Source: Actinospica acidithermotolerans
Lineage (GTDB): Bacteria > Actinomycetota > Actinomycetes > Streptomycetales > Catenulisporaceae
Assembly: GCF_018139625.1 (NCBI RefSeq)
Contig: NZ_JAGSOH010000049.1
Coordinates: 1 to 49,084 of the forward strand
Length of the DNA stretch: 49,084 nt
Direction of reading: 5' to 3'
Numbering within the stretch: the first letter of the stretch is position 1; every line of letters begins with the position of its first letter. Both the position numbers and the translations under genes were made by a program. This document shows positions 28,003 through 36,001 of the stretch, piece by piece. The notes beneath the pieces were generated by a model. That model was given only the letters and a program-made list of their open reading frames with translations, was not told the DNA's origin and did not search any database.

Positions 28003-29073
28003 ATGGCCGTCCTCAGCAGGCTGATCCAGGCCCCGGCGGCGGTGCGCATCGGCCCGGGCGTCGCGGCCGAACTGCCCGGGATCCTGGCCGACCAGCGCAT
28101 CTCCGCCTCCGGCCGGCTGGCCGTCGCGATCAGCGAGGGCTCCGGCACGCAGCTGCGCGAGCAGCTCGCCGGCGACCTGCCCGCGGACGTCGGCTGGTTC
28201 ACGGTCTCCCGGGCCAGCCTGGACGCCGCGGTGGACCTGGCCGACCGCGTCCGCGCCGACAAGGCCCCGTACGACACCCTCGTGGCCATCGGCGGCGGCA
28301 AGGTGATCGACGCCGCGAAGTACGCCGCGGCCCGGCTCGGCATGCCGCTGGTCGCCGTCGCCACGAACCTGGCGCACGACGGGGTCTGCTCGCCGGTCGC
28401 CACCCTGGAGAACGACGCGGGCACCGGCTCCTACGGCGTGCCGAACCCGATCGGCGTCGTCATCGACCTCGACCTCATCCGGCAGGCCCCGCCCCGCTTC
28501 GTGCGCTCCGGGATCGGCGAGGCGCTGTCGAACCTGTGCGCGCTGGCCGACTGGGAGCTCTCGCACCGGGAGACCGGCGAGCCGATCGACGGCCTGGCCG
28601 CGGCGATGGCCCGCACCGCCGCCGAGGCGATCCTGCACCACCCCGGCACGATCGACGACGCCGGCTTCCTCGGCGTGCTGGCCAACGGCCTGGTGCTCTC
28701 CGGCCAGGCGATGGCCGTCGCCGGAACCAGCCGCCCGTCCTCCGGCGCCTGCCACGAGATCAGCCACGCGATCGACCAGCTGTTCCCGAAGCAGGCCGCG
28801 CAGCACGGCGAGCAGTGCGGCGTCGGCGCCGTCTTCGCCACCCACCTGCGCGGCGAGCACGCGCTGGCGGCCGAGATGGCCGCGGTGTTGACGCGGCACG
28901 AACTGCCGGTTACCCCCGGGGATCTGGGACTTGATATCGATCAGTTCGCGGACGCGGTAACGTACGCGCCGCACACAAGACCGGGCAGGTTCACCATCCT
29001 GGAACATCTGGACCTGTCCCGCTCGCGGATCGATGACGCGGTGAAGGGTTATGTCGCTACCTACGCTCGATGA
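28003..29073 (+). CDS. Glycerol-1-phosphate dehydrogenase-like (AraM/EgsA, iron-containing alcohol dehydrogenase superfamily)
   Basis: The 356-residue protein has the NAD(P) phosphate-binding GGGKVIDAAK (about 97-106), THLAHDG-like TNLAHDGVCSP, and the metal site SGACHEISHAID with H251/H255 and QHGEQCGVG with H268. This is the glycerol-1-phosphate dehydrogenase pattern (archaeal EgsA, B. subtilis AraM) rather than GldA. The first metal ligand, normally Asp in GxGD, is Glu (E173 in GIGEALSN). It would reduce dihydroxyacetone phosphate to sn-glycerol 1-phosphate. ATG 28003 directly follows the previous stop, and the gene overlaps the next by 23 bases, so the three are one operon. Confidence 0.82.
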   Translation: MAVLSRLIQAPAAVRIGPGVAAELPGILADQRISASGRLAVAISEGSGTQLREQLAGDLPADVGWFTVSRASLDAAVDLADRVRADKAPYDTLVAIGGGKVIDAAKYAAARLGMPLVAVATNLAHDGVCSPVATLENDAGTGSYGVPNPIGVVIDLDLIRQAPPRFVRSGIGEALSNLCALADWELSHRETGEPIDGLAAAMARTAAEAILHHPGTIDDAGFLGVLANGLVLSGQAMAVAGTSRPSSGACHEISHAIDQLFPKQAAQHGEQCGVGAVFATHLRGEHALAAEMAAVLTRHELPVTPGDLGLDIDQFADAVTYAPHTRPGRFTILEHLDLSRSRIDDAVKGYVATYAR

Positions 29074-29818
29074 GCTCCGTGCCGTCGTTCAGCCGCCGGA
29101 GAAGATGCAGCGCCGCAACGGCGAGCACTGGGCCGGCCGGCTCTACATGCGCAAGATCTCCCTGCGCACCACCAGGCTCCTGGTCAACTCGCCGATCTCG
29201 GCGAACGGCTACACCTACCTGATGATCGTCGCCGGGGTGCTCGCGGGCCCCGCGCTGCTGATCCCCGGCATCGCCGGAGCGATCCTCGGCGCCTTCTTCG
29301 TGCAGCTGTACCTGCTGTTCGACTGCGTCGACGGCGAACTCGCCCGCTGGCGGCAGCAGACCTCGATCGTCGGGGTCTACCTCGACCGGATCGGCGCCTA
29401 CTTCGCCGAGGCCGCGTTCCTGGTCGGCCTGGGCTTCCGGGCGAGCAGCCTGCACCTGGACGGGTGGGCCGTGCTCGGCCTGGCCACCGCGCTGTTCGTG
29501 ATCCTGGTGAAGTCCGAGAGCGACCTCGTCGACGTGGCCCGCTCGCGCGCCGGGCTGACCGCGGCGACCGAGGGCTCCGTCGTGCCGCGCGCCGCCGGTG
29601 CCGCGAAGCTGCGCTCCGCCGCCCAGATCTTCAAGGTCCACCGGCTGATCGTCGGCATCGAGTCCTCGATGCTGGTGCTGCTGGCCGGCATCCTCGACCT
29701 GTTCGCGCACGGCCAGCCGTTCACGAAGGCCGCGCTGGTGATCCTGGCGGTCATCTCGGCGATCATGGTGGTGCTGCACTTCGTCTCCATCGTGCTCTCG
29801 AGCCGGCTCAAGGCCTAG
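29051..29818 (+). CDS. CDP-alcohol phosphatidyltransferase with altered last motif residue
   Basis: This 255-residue membrane enzyme has about five to six TM helices. The motif is DCVDGELARWRQQTS followed by GVYLDRIGAYF. The first three Asp positions of D-x2-DG-x2-AR-x8-G-x3-D-x3-D are present, but the fourth Asp, usually the catalytic base, is Ala. ATG 29051 has AAGGG just upstream and overlaps the dehydrogenase gene by 23 bases. It probably uses a CDP-alcohol produced by the two preceding genes, but the altered motif raises doubt about classical chemistry. Confidence 0.82.
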   Translation: MSLPTLDELRAVVQPPEKMQRRNGEHWAGRLYMRKISLRTTRLLVNSPISANGYTYLMIVAGVLAGPALLIPGIAGAILGAFFVQLYLLFDCVDGELARWRQQTSIVGVYLDRIGAYFAEAAFLVGLGFRASSLHLDGWAVLGLATALFVILVKSESDLVDVARSRAGLTAATEGSVVPRAAGAAKLRSAAQIFKVHRLIVGIESSMLVLLAGILDLFAHGQPFTKAALVILAVISAIMVVLHFVSIVLSSRLKA

Positions 29819-29821
29819 AAG

Positions 29822-30724
29822 GTGGCTGACGTGACCGAGATGCGTCTGGGCGCCGTGATCCTCACGATGGGCAACCGGCCCGCCGAGCTGCTCGAGCTGC
29901 TGGAGTCCGTCGCCGGCCAGAAGGGCGACCCGATCGACGTGGTCGTGGTCGGCAACGGCGTCAAGGTCTCGGAGCTGCCCGGCCTCGACGGCGTCCGCAC
30001 GCTGGACCTGCCGGAGAACCTGGGCATCCCGGGCGGGCGCAACCGCGGCTTCGAGGTGCTGCTCGCGCTGCCCCCGGACCAGCGCCCCGAGGCGATCCTG
30101 GTGCTCGACGACGACGGCAAGCTGGACGGACCCGAGTCGGCCGAGCACGTGCGCGCCGCGTTCGCCGCGAATCCGCGCCTGGGCATCGTCTCCTTCCGCA
30201 TCTGCGACCCGGTCAGCCGCGAGGTGCAGCGGCGGCACGTGCCCCGGGTCCGGGTCGGCGACCCGAACCACTCCTCGCAGGTCACCACGTTCCTCGGCGG
30301 CGCCAGCGCGATCCGCTCCGCGGTCGTCGACCAGGTCGGCGGCCTGCCCGACGACTGGTTCTACTGCCACGAGGAGACCGACCAGGCCTGGCGGGCGCTG
30401 GACGCGGGCTGGAGCATCGAGTACCGCTCCGACGTGACCCTGCTGCACCCGAAGACGCTGCCCAGCAGGCACGCGACGTACAACTACAACGTGGCACGCA
30501 ACCGAGTCTGGCTCGCCCGGCGTAATCTTCCTGGGGCCCTGGTGCCGGTGTACCTGGGCGTCTGGACGGTGCTGACCGTGGCCAGGCTGCGCTCCCCGGC
30601 GGCGCTGAAGGTCTGGTTCCGCGGCTTCGCCGCGGGCTGGCGGACCCCCTGCGGCCCCCGGCAGCCGATGGGCTGGAGTACCGTGTGGCGGATGACCAGG
30701 CTCGGAAGACCCCCGGTCATCTGA
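29822..30724 (+). CDS. GT2-family glycosyltransferase
   Basis: The 300-residue GT-A enzyme starts AVILTMGNRPAELLELLESV. It has GNGVKV and GIPGGRNRGFEVLL for nucleotide binding, LVLDDDGKLDGPE as the DxD-like metal motif, and VGGLPDDWFYCHEETDQAWR in the acceptor half, typical of rhamnosyl/galactofuranosyl-type GT2 enzymes. No TM helix is convincing. GTG 29831 is an alternative start with better spacing from the AAGG at 29818-29821. It lies three bases after the CDP-alcohol transferase and likely glycosylates the polymer. Confidence 0.88.
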   Translation: MADVTEMRLGAVILTMGNRPAELLELLESVAGQKGDPIDVVVVGNGVKVSELPGLDGVRTLDLPENLGIPGGRNRGFEVLLALPPDQRPEAILVLDDDGKLDGPESAEHVRAAFAANPRLGIVSFRICDPVSREVQRRHVPRVRVGDPNHSSQVTTFLGGASAIRSAVVDQVGGLPDDWFYCHEETDQAWRALDAGWSIEYRSDVTLLHPKTLPSRHATYNYNVARNRVWLARRNLPGALVPVYLGVWTVLTVARLRSPAALKVWFRGFAAGWRTPCGPRQPMGWSTVWRMTRLGRPPVI

Positions 30725-30754
30725 TGGATCTCGACGAGGACATAAGGCGAAGCA

Positions 30755-31735
30755 GTGAGTGAACCCGGCGGCATCGTGCTGGAGGAGTTGCCTCCCCCCG
30801 CGCTCGATCCCGAATACGCCGATCTCGGCGGCGTCGCGCTGGCCGCCAAGTACGGGCTCAAGCAGAGCGGCAAGCGCCCTCCGCTGTTCGAGTACGCCGC
30901 GCAGCTGTGGCAGCGGCGGCACTTCATCACCGGCTACGCCACCGCGAAGAACCGCTCGCTGTACTCCAACGCGCGGCTCGGCCAGCTCTGGCAGCTGCTC
31001 ACGCCGGTGCTCAACGTGGCGGTGTACTACTTCGTCTTCGGCATCCTGTTCACCCAGAGCCGCGGCGTGCCGAAGTTCCTGCTCTTCCTGGTCATCGGCG
31101 TCTTCCTGTTCAACTTCCTGCAGACCTCGATGATCAACGGCTCGCGCTCGATCAGCGACCAGCTGGTGCTGATCCGCGCGCTGCACTTCCCGCGGGCCTG
31201 CCTGCCGATGTCGGCGACGATCATCCAGCTGCAGCAGCTCGGCTTCTCGATGATCATCGTGGTCGGCGTGGCGCTCGGCCTGCAGGAGACCCCGACCCTG
31301 CGCTGGCTGCTGGTGATCCCGGCGCTGATCCTGTTCAGCGTCTTCTGCAACGGCATGGCCATGATCGTCGCGCGGATGGGCTCGGTGCTCACCGACACCG
31401 CGCAGCTGCTGCCGTTCATCAGCCGCACCTGGATGTACCTGTGCGGCGTCATGTACAGCATCGCCTCCGTCACCGACCGCGCTGGCATCCCGCACTGGGT
31501 GAAGCTGGCGCTCTACTACGACCCGCCGGCGCTGTTCATCACCGTGGTGCGCAACTGCATGATCAGCATGCCGTCGCGCGCGTCGTACGCGACGGCGGCC
31601 GACTACCAGGCCGCGGTCAACTCGCTGCACCAGCCCGCGTTCGCCTGGGCCTTCCTGGTGTTCTGGGCGCTGCTCGCCGGTGTGGGCGGCTTCGTGTACT
31701 TCTGGAAGGCAGAGGAGCAGTACGGCCGTGGCTGA
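30755..31735 (+). CDS. ABC-2 type permease, teichoic acid/polysaccharide exporter (TagG/Wzm-like)
   Basis: The 326-residue protein has a cytoplasmic N-terminus (about 1-70) followed by six hydrophobic segments: VLNVAVYYFVFGILF, FLLFLVIGVFLFNFL, FSMIIVVGVALGL, LLVIPALILFSVF, the YLCGVMYSI region and the last AFLVFWALLAGVGGFVYFW. LYSNARLGQLWQLLTPVLN and the RTWMYLCGVMY region are typical of TagG/Wzm permeases. It forms the membrane channel with the next gene's ATPase to export the lipid-linked polymer. GTG 30755 has an AAGGCG site upstream, and its stop overlaps the ATPase start. Confidence 0.92.
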   Translation: MSEPGGIVLEELPPPALDPEYADLGGVALAAKYGLKQSGKRPPLFEYAAQLWQRRHFITGYATAKNRSLYSNARLGQLWQLLTPVLNVAVYYFVFGILFTQSRGVPKFLLFLVIGVFLFNFLQTSMINGSRSISDQLVLIRALHFPRACLPMSATIIQLQQLGFSMIIVVGVALGLQETPTLRWLLVIPALILFSVFCNGMAMIVARMGSVLTDTAQLLPFISRTWMYLCGVMYSIASVTDRAGIPHWVKLALYYDPPALFITVVRNCMISMPSRASYATAADYQAAVNSLHQPAFAWAFLVFWALLAGVGGFVYFWKAEEQYGRG

Positions 31736-32642
31736 CACCCCCAAGGTCCTGCCCAGTCAGGTGCTGCGCGCCATCCAGGGCAAGGAGGGCGAGCACAGCT
31801 TCTCCGAGGAGGAGCTCGCCGCCCTGCGCGCGCAGATCATAGAAGAGCGGGCCAAGCGGCGCGCCGAGGCGGCGACCAACCAGCCGACGGTCGTCGTGGA
31901 CAACCTCAACATCGTCTACCGGATCCACGGCGCGGGCACCGGCCGCGGCTCGGCGACCGGCGCCCTGTCCCGGATCGTCTCGCGGCGCACCTCGCCGACG
32001 ATCCGCGAGGTGCACGCCGTGCGCGGGATCTCCTTCGTGGCCCGGCGCGGCGAGAGCATCGGCCTGATCGGCCGCAACGGCTCCGGCAAGTCGACCACCC
32101 TGGCGGCCATCGCGGGCCTGCTTCCGCCGGAGAAGGGCGGCGGCGTCTACACCGACGGCCAGCCCTCGCTGCTCGGCATCAACGCCGCGCTGATGCCGGA
32201 CCTGACCGGCGAGCGCAACGTCATCGTGGGCTGCCTGGCGATGGGCATGTCCAAGGCCGAGGCCAACGCGCGCTACCAGGGCATCGTGGACTTCTCCCGG
32301 ATCCAGGAGACCAACCCGCACGCCATGAACCTGCCGATGAAGGCCTACTCCTCGGGCATGGCCGCGCGGCTTCGGTTCGCCATCGCCGCCTCGCGCGACC
32401 AGGACGTGCTGATGATCGACGAGGCGCTGGCCACCGGCGACGCGAAGTTCCAGGCGCAGAGCGAGCAGCGCATCCGCGAGCTGCGGGCCAGCGCGGGCAC
32501 CGTGTTCGTGGTCAGCCACTCGATGGCCGCGATCCGGGACACCTGCGACCGGGCGATCTGGATCGAGGCAGGGAAGATCCTGATGGACGGCGACGTCGAC
32601 GAGGTCGCCGACGCGTATGAAGCCTGGTCGAAGCAGGGATGA
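31728..32642 (+). CDS. ABC transporter ATP-binding protein, TagH/Wzt-like
   Basis: The 304-residue ATPase starts at GTG 31728, eight bases inside the permease gene and after AGAGGAG. It has a 60-residue N-terminal extension with a charged helix (EEELAALRAQIIEERAKRR). The nucleotide-binding domain shows Walker A GRNGSGKST, Q-loop region, signature YSSGMAARLRFAIA, Walker B VLMIDEALATGD and H-loop VVSHSM. The signature lacks the usual LSGGQ, as in TagH/Wzt proteins. No C-terminal carbohydrate-binding domain is present, so chain-terminus recognition by this subunit is unlikely. Confidence 0.93.
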   Translation: MADTPKVLPSQVLRAIQGKEGEHSFSEEELAALRAQIIEERAKRRAEAATNQPTVVVDNLNIVYRIHGAGTGRGSATGALSRIVSRRTSPTIREVHAVRGISFVARRGESIGLIGRNGSGKSTTLAAIAGLLPPEKGGGVYTDGQPSLLGINAALMPDLTGERNVIVGCLAMGMSKAEANARYQGIVDFSRIQETNPHAMNLPMKAYSSGMAARLRFAIAASRDQDVLMIDEALATGDAKFQAQSEQRIRELRASAGTVFVVSHSMAAIRDTCDRAIWIEAGKILMDGDVDEVADAYEAWSKQG

Positions 32643-32650
32643 ACCAGGAT

Positions 32651-32679
32651 TTGACGCAAGGCTAAGGCTGATTTAATAC
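32651..32679 (+). promoter_or_regulatory. Putative sigma-70-like promoter before the esterase pair
   Basis: TTGACG (32651-32656) and TAATAC (32674-32679) are separated by 17 bases, in an AT-richer stretch after the exporter genes. It would drive the two esterase-fold genes beginning at 32768. Confidence 0.5.
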
Positions 32680-32767
32680 AGGTCTGTTACGCATTTCGCG
32701 CGCCAGGCGCCGCCCGCTCGTTAGTCTCTGTTCCAGAGAACTCGGGACAGAGCTAGGCGGACGCGGC

Positions 32768-33730
32768 GTGAACATCGTGGGCAAGGGGTTCTTGCTCCTG
32801 CTGGGCTTCGTCACGCTCGCCTCCGCCGGCCTGACCCTCTGGCTCTGGCCGCGGCTGGCCGGGCGCGGCGTGAAGCCGGTGGCGGGCCGGATCGGCCTGC
32901 TGCTGGGCACCCAGCTGAGCCTGGCGGCGACGTTCCTGTTCACGATCAACGCGCTCGGCGGCTTCTACACGTCCTGGGCCCAGCTTTTCGGCGACTCCTC
33001 GACGCAGTACCACCTGAACAACGCGGGCGTGCCCGGCGCGGCCGTGCACGACACCCAGCAGCTCGTCATCGCCTCGGACGGCCGCGGTCGGCTCACGGGA
33101 GTCCGCAGCGGCGTCACCGCGCAACTCGACGTGTACACGCCGGCGGACTACGCCTCCAGGTCCGAGGCCGCCAAGCACTTCCCGGTCGAGATCGTGGACC
33201 TGACCGGCTACACGGCGACCGGCATGCTGCCGAACTACCAGCAGCTGGCGACGTCGTACCACGTCATCGTGGCCGTGGTGACGTCCGCGGCCGTCGTGCC
33301 CGGCGTGAACGTCCCCGCAGGCACGCAGGGCGAGCTGTTCTGGTCCCAGGATCTGCGTACCGCGCTGACGTCGCACTACCGGGTCGCCACGTCCGCCGCC
33401 GACTGGGGCGTGGCGGGCGTGGGCCAGTCCGGCGGCGCCGCGATCAATCTCGCCGTGCAGGACTCGACCCACTACGGCCTCGCCGCCGCCGTCGGCGACT
33501 GGACGAGCGCGCCGCCGCAGGACAGCTGGCCCGGCATCGACCGCTACCTCGGCGGCGTGCCGATCCCGTCCGTCCGGGTGCTCTACGACCCGGCCGCCCC
33601 GGACATCCCGCGCAGCCTCCGGCCGGCCGGCGGCCCGCTGCAGGTGGCGACCCAGTCGGGCCTGACCCTGAACAGCGCGCTGACCTGGCTCGGCGCCTCG
33701 ATCCAGGCGAACGCGGGGGTGTCGGCGTGA
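32768..33730 (+). CDS. Membrane-anchored esterase-fold protein, probably inactive paralogue
   Basis: The 320-residue protein has two N-terminal TM helices (about 5-25 and 38-60) and an extracellular alpha/beta-hydrolase domain of the esterase D/antigen 85 kind. The nucleophile elbow GVGQSGGAAI (Ser) is present. Where the neighbouring paralogue has the catalytic GGHNF His, this one reads GGPLQ, and no other C-terminal His is available after the STHYG near the elbow. It may therefore be a non-catalytic partner. GTG 32768 is used as start; it overlaps the next gene by GTGA. Family members act on cell-wall lipids or polymers, which fits the cluster. Confidence 0.75.
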   Translation: MNIVGKGFLLLLGFVTLASAGLTLWLWPRLAGRGVKPVAGRIGLLLGTQLSLAATFLFTINALGGFYTSWAQLFGDSSTQYHLNNAGVPGAAVHDTQQLVIASDGRGRLTGVRSGVTAQLDVYTPADYASRSEAAKHFPVEIVDLTGYTATGMLPNYQQLATSYHVIVAVVTSAAVVPGVNVPAGTQGELFWSQDLRTALTSHYRVATSAADWGVAGVGQSGGAAINLAVQDSTHYGLAAAVGDWTSAPPQDSWPGIDRYLGGVPIPSVRVLYDPAAPDIPRSLRPAGGPLQVATQSGLTLNSALTWLGASIQANAGVSA

Positions 33731-34932
33731 CCCTCACCGGCAACTGGCTCCTTGCCCTGCTCACGCTGCTCGTGATCGGCGCGTTCACCGGCGTGGTCCT
33801 GCTGTGGCGCAAGCTGTCCGGCAAGACCTGGAAGCACGTCGTGGGCCGCCTCGGCGTGCTCGGCGGCGCGCAGCTCGTGCTCGTCCTGCTGCTCGCAGCG
33901 TTCTGCAACGACTACTTCGGCTTCTACAGCAGCTGGCACGACCTGCTCGGCTTCGCCTCCCAGGCGGTGAACCAGAACCAGGCACACCCGCTCGGCCCGG
34001 CCCCCGGCGCCGACGCCCCCGACGGACCGGGCGGCGGCGGCCCCGGCCAGCCGCACCGCAGGCTGCTGACGGTCCAGTCCGTCAGCGGCTTGAGCCTGCC
34101 GAGCGGCAGCGTCCCCGACTCCACCGGCGAGACCCAGAACGTCACCCTCTACGGCGCGAGCACCGGCCTGAGCACGCAGGCGATCGTCTACCTGCCGCCG
34201 CAGTACTTCCAGAGCGCGTACAAGGGCTACGAGTTCCCGGTCGCCATCGTCTCGACCGGCTACCCGGGAGACCTGACCGCCCTCGAGGACCGGCTCAAGT
34301 ACCCGTACCGCCTGCTCACCGGCATCAACAGCCACCAGGACAGGCCGATCGTGCTGGTGATGATCCAGCCCTCGCCCAGCAGCGTCGGCGGCGTGGACAC
34401 CGAGTGCACCGACGTCCCCGGCGGCCCCCAGGTGAACACCTTCTGGGCCCAGGACATCCCGCGCGCCGTCGAGGACCAATACCGCGTAACCCCCGCGGCG
34501 AGCGGCTGGGGCATCATCGGCGACTCCACCGGAGGCGACTGCGCCCTCAAGGTCGCGATGATGAACTCCGACAAGATCAGCGTCGCCGTCTCCCTGTCGG
34601 GGGACTACAACGCCCCGCAGGACCTCACCACCGGCGACCTCTACGGCAGCCCGCAGAACCGGGACCTGAACAACATCATGTGGCGCGTCCGCAACCTCCC
34701 CAAGCCACCGGTCTCCGTGCTGCTGGCCAGCAGCCGCAGCGGCGAGAGCGACTACGGCGACGTACTGCGCTTCCAGCAACTGACCGCCGGAACCCCGACG
34801 CACACCTCCACCCTGATCCGCAACGAGGGCGGCCACAACTTCACCACGTGGAACGCCGAGATACCGCCCGCGATGCAGTGGCTGACCAACACCCTGCGAT
34901 CCTCCACCCCGCTTCCCCCGCCCGCCGGATAG
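33727..34932 (+). CDS. Membrane-anchored esterase-fold hydrolase (esterase D/Ag85-like)
   Basis: The 401-residue protein has two TM helices (about 5-27 and 42-62), a Pro/Gly-rich linker (about 85-115) and an extracellular alpha/beta-hydrolase domain. It carries GDSTGGDCALKVA (Ser nucleophile), SSRSGESDYGD (acid candidate) and GGHNFTTWNAEIPPAM (His), so a complete catalytic triad is visible. It is coupled by GTGA to its truncated-triad paralogue. Inference: it acylates or deacylates an exported surface polymer or lipid. It is the last gene of the cluster before the accessory region. Confidence 0.82.
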   Translation: MTLTGNWLLALLTLLVIGAFTGVVLLWRKLSGKTWKHVVGRLGVLGGAQLVLVLLLAAFCNDYFGFYSSWHDLLGFASQAVNQNQAHPLGPAPGADAPDGPGGGGPGQPHRRLLTVQSVSGLSLPSGSVPDSTGETQNVTLYGASTGLSTQAIVYLPPQYFQSAYKGYEFPVAIVSTGYPGDLTALEDRLKYPYRLLTGINSHQDRPIVLVMIQPSPSSVGGVDTECTDVPGGPQVNTFWAQDIPRAVEDQYRVTPAASGWGIIGDSTGGDCALKVAMMNSDKISVAVSLSGDYNAPQDLTTGDLYGSPQNRDLNNIMWRVRNLPKPPVSVLLASSRSGESDYGDVLRFQQLTAGTPTHTSTLIRNEGGHNFTTWNAEIPPAMQWLTNTLRSSTPLPPPAG

Positions 34933-34964
34933 CCGCGCGGGCGACCGGAACGCAAGGAGCCTCG

Positions 34965-35189
34965 GTGACCCATGTCCTCGACGTCCACCCGTTCGCGCTC
35001 GTCGAGATTCCCAAAATCAAGGCGTCCCGGGCGATCGATAAACGGTCGCTGCTCAGCGAGGAGTCGGCGATGCGGATGCTCGGGTGGGTAAGACCCACGC
35101 CCGAACCGGCGAGACCGGCTGTTCAGCGGGGAGCACGGCGACGAACTCGCCGACGTCGTCATCCGCCGCAACTGGAGAAACGCGCGTGA
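34965..35189 (+). pseudogene. Truncated gene start fused to out-of-frame integrase DNA
   Basis: GTG 34965 has a good ribosome site (AAGGAG, 34954-34959). About 40 plausible codons follow (THVLDVHPFALVEIPKIKA, then LLSEESAMRMLG). From about 35083 the reading becomes Arg/Pro-rich nonsense because the DNA is integrase sequence read in another frame. The natural 3' part is missing, so a recombination junction lies around 35080-35092. The original gene is not recognised. Confidence 0.5.
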
Positions 35190-35616
35190 TGAAGTCCTCA
35201 CCGACGAGGATCTCGACACGCCACTCGCGCGGCAGGTGTACGACCTTCGGCACACCTGCCTCACCAACTGGCTGAACAGCGGTGTGCCGGCCGCTCAGGT
35301 CGCCGAATGGGCTGGGAACAGCGTCCCCGTGCTGCTGTCGACTTACGTCAATTGCATCGCGGGCACCGAGAAGGAGATGAAGCGGCGGGTGCTGGTGGGC
35401 GTACCCGCTCTGGACTACTTTGCTTGCTTCCCGGAACTCGGTGCTGCATCTGAGGTCGTTGCAGCCGTCGAGTTACGCGCCTGCCACGTCTACATGAGCC
35501 GTGGCAGGGCAGGATGCCCCCGGCCTGGCCCAGGGGCATCCTTTGTGGATTATCGATTCAGGATGACTGCTTCCATTGCGGCAATCTCCGCCGCATTCGA
35601 CTCGACCCGAAACTGA
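35092..35616 (+). pseudogene. C-terminal fragment of a tyrosine recombinase (integrase)
   Basis: From 35092 the frame reads RRDRLFSGEHGDELADVV, then YDLRHTCLTNWLNSG, AEWAGNSVPVLLSTYVNCI and MKRR. This is the HxxR and Tyr half of a Streptomyces-type plasmid/AICE integrase: RHTC supplies the Arg/His pair and STYVNC the nucleophilic Tyr. A TAA at 35089-35091 closes the frame upstream, and the N-terminal and central domains are absent. Homology is recognisable to about 35400; the frame runs to TGA 35616, past a terminator hairpin. It marks the scar of an excised or eroded integrative element. Confidence 0.8.
35511..35542. terminator. 10-bp hairpin terminator between convergent genes
   Basis: AGGATGCCCC (35511-35520) pairs perfectly with GGGGCATCCT (35533-35542), followed by TTTG. 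Another hairpin, CCTGCCACG/CGTGGCAGG (35480-35508), precedes it. It sits between the integrase remnant and the end of the VOC gene. Confidence 0.75.
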
Positions 35617-35963
35617 TTGCCGACCGGGTCTGCCAGGAGTACCCAGCCAGCGCCGAGGAAACCCTCTCGCCTGCGGTCATCGACTAGCGTCGCACCAAGT
35701 GCTAGAAGTCGTTCGACCTCTTCTGACAGTGTGCCTTCGCGAACGGTAAACAGGACGTGCGAGTGAGCCGCGCCTGTAACTATCGTCGGGAAGTCATCGG
35801 TGAATTGTGATTCAAGCTCTGACTCCATGGGCACTGGCACTTGAATAGCACAGTTGGCGGCCTTTACTGAAGTTCCCAGTGCGGTGCTCCAGAATTCGGC
35901 CAGGTGCTGTGCTTGATCACTATCAGCGCAATCAAAAAGAAGAAGGCGGGCGACTAGAGTCAT
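35550..35963 (-). CDS. VOC-superfamily (glyoxalase/bleomycin-resistance-like) protein
   Basis: The 137-residue protein has one VOC beta-alpha-beta-beta-beta unit pair: LLLFDCADSDQAQHLAEFWS at the start, SHVLFTV in the middle and a closing WVLLADPVGNQFRVE. GGGGAG upstream supports the ATG at 35963. Metal-ligand positions are only partly evident (D11, H72, E at the C-terminal strand). DNA is visibly less GC-rich than the core clusters, consistent with transfer. The role (detoxification or unrelated small-molecule binding) cannot be assigned. Confidence 0.75.
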   Translation of the reverse strand: MTLVARLLLFDCADSDQAQHLAEFWSTALGTSVKAANCAIQVPVPMESELESQFTDDFPTIVTGAAHSHVLFTVREGTLSEEVERLLALGATLVDDRRREGFLGAGWVLLADPVGNQFRVESNAAEIAAMEAVILNR

Positions 35964-36001
35964 CCGGGCTCCCCACGGTCGGCGATTTCCTGTTTCTCAG
36001 A

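Noticed and set aside
27201-28934. 577-codon frame overlapping the nucleotidyltransferase and dehydrogenase genes
   Set aside because: It is the third-position-GC shadow of two well-supported genes in another frame.
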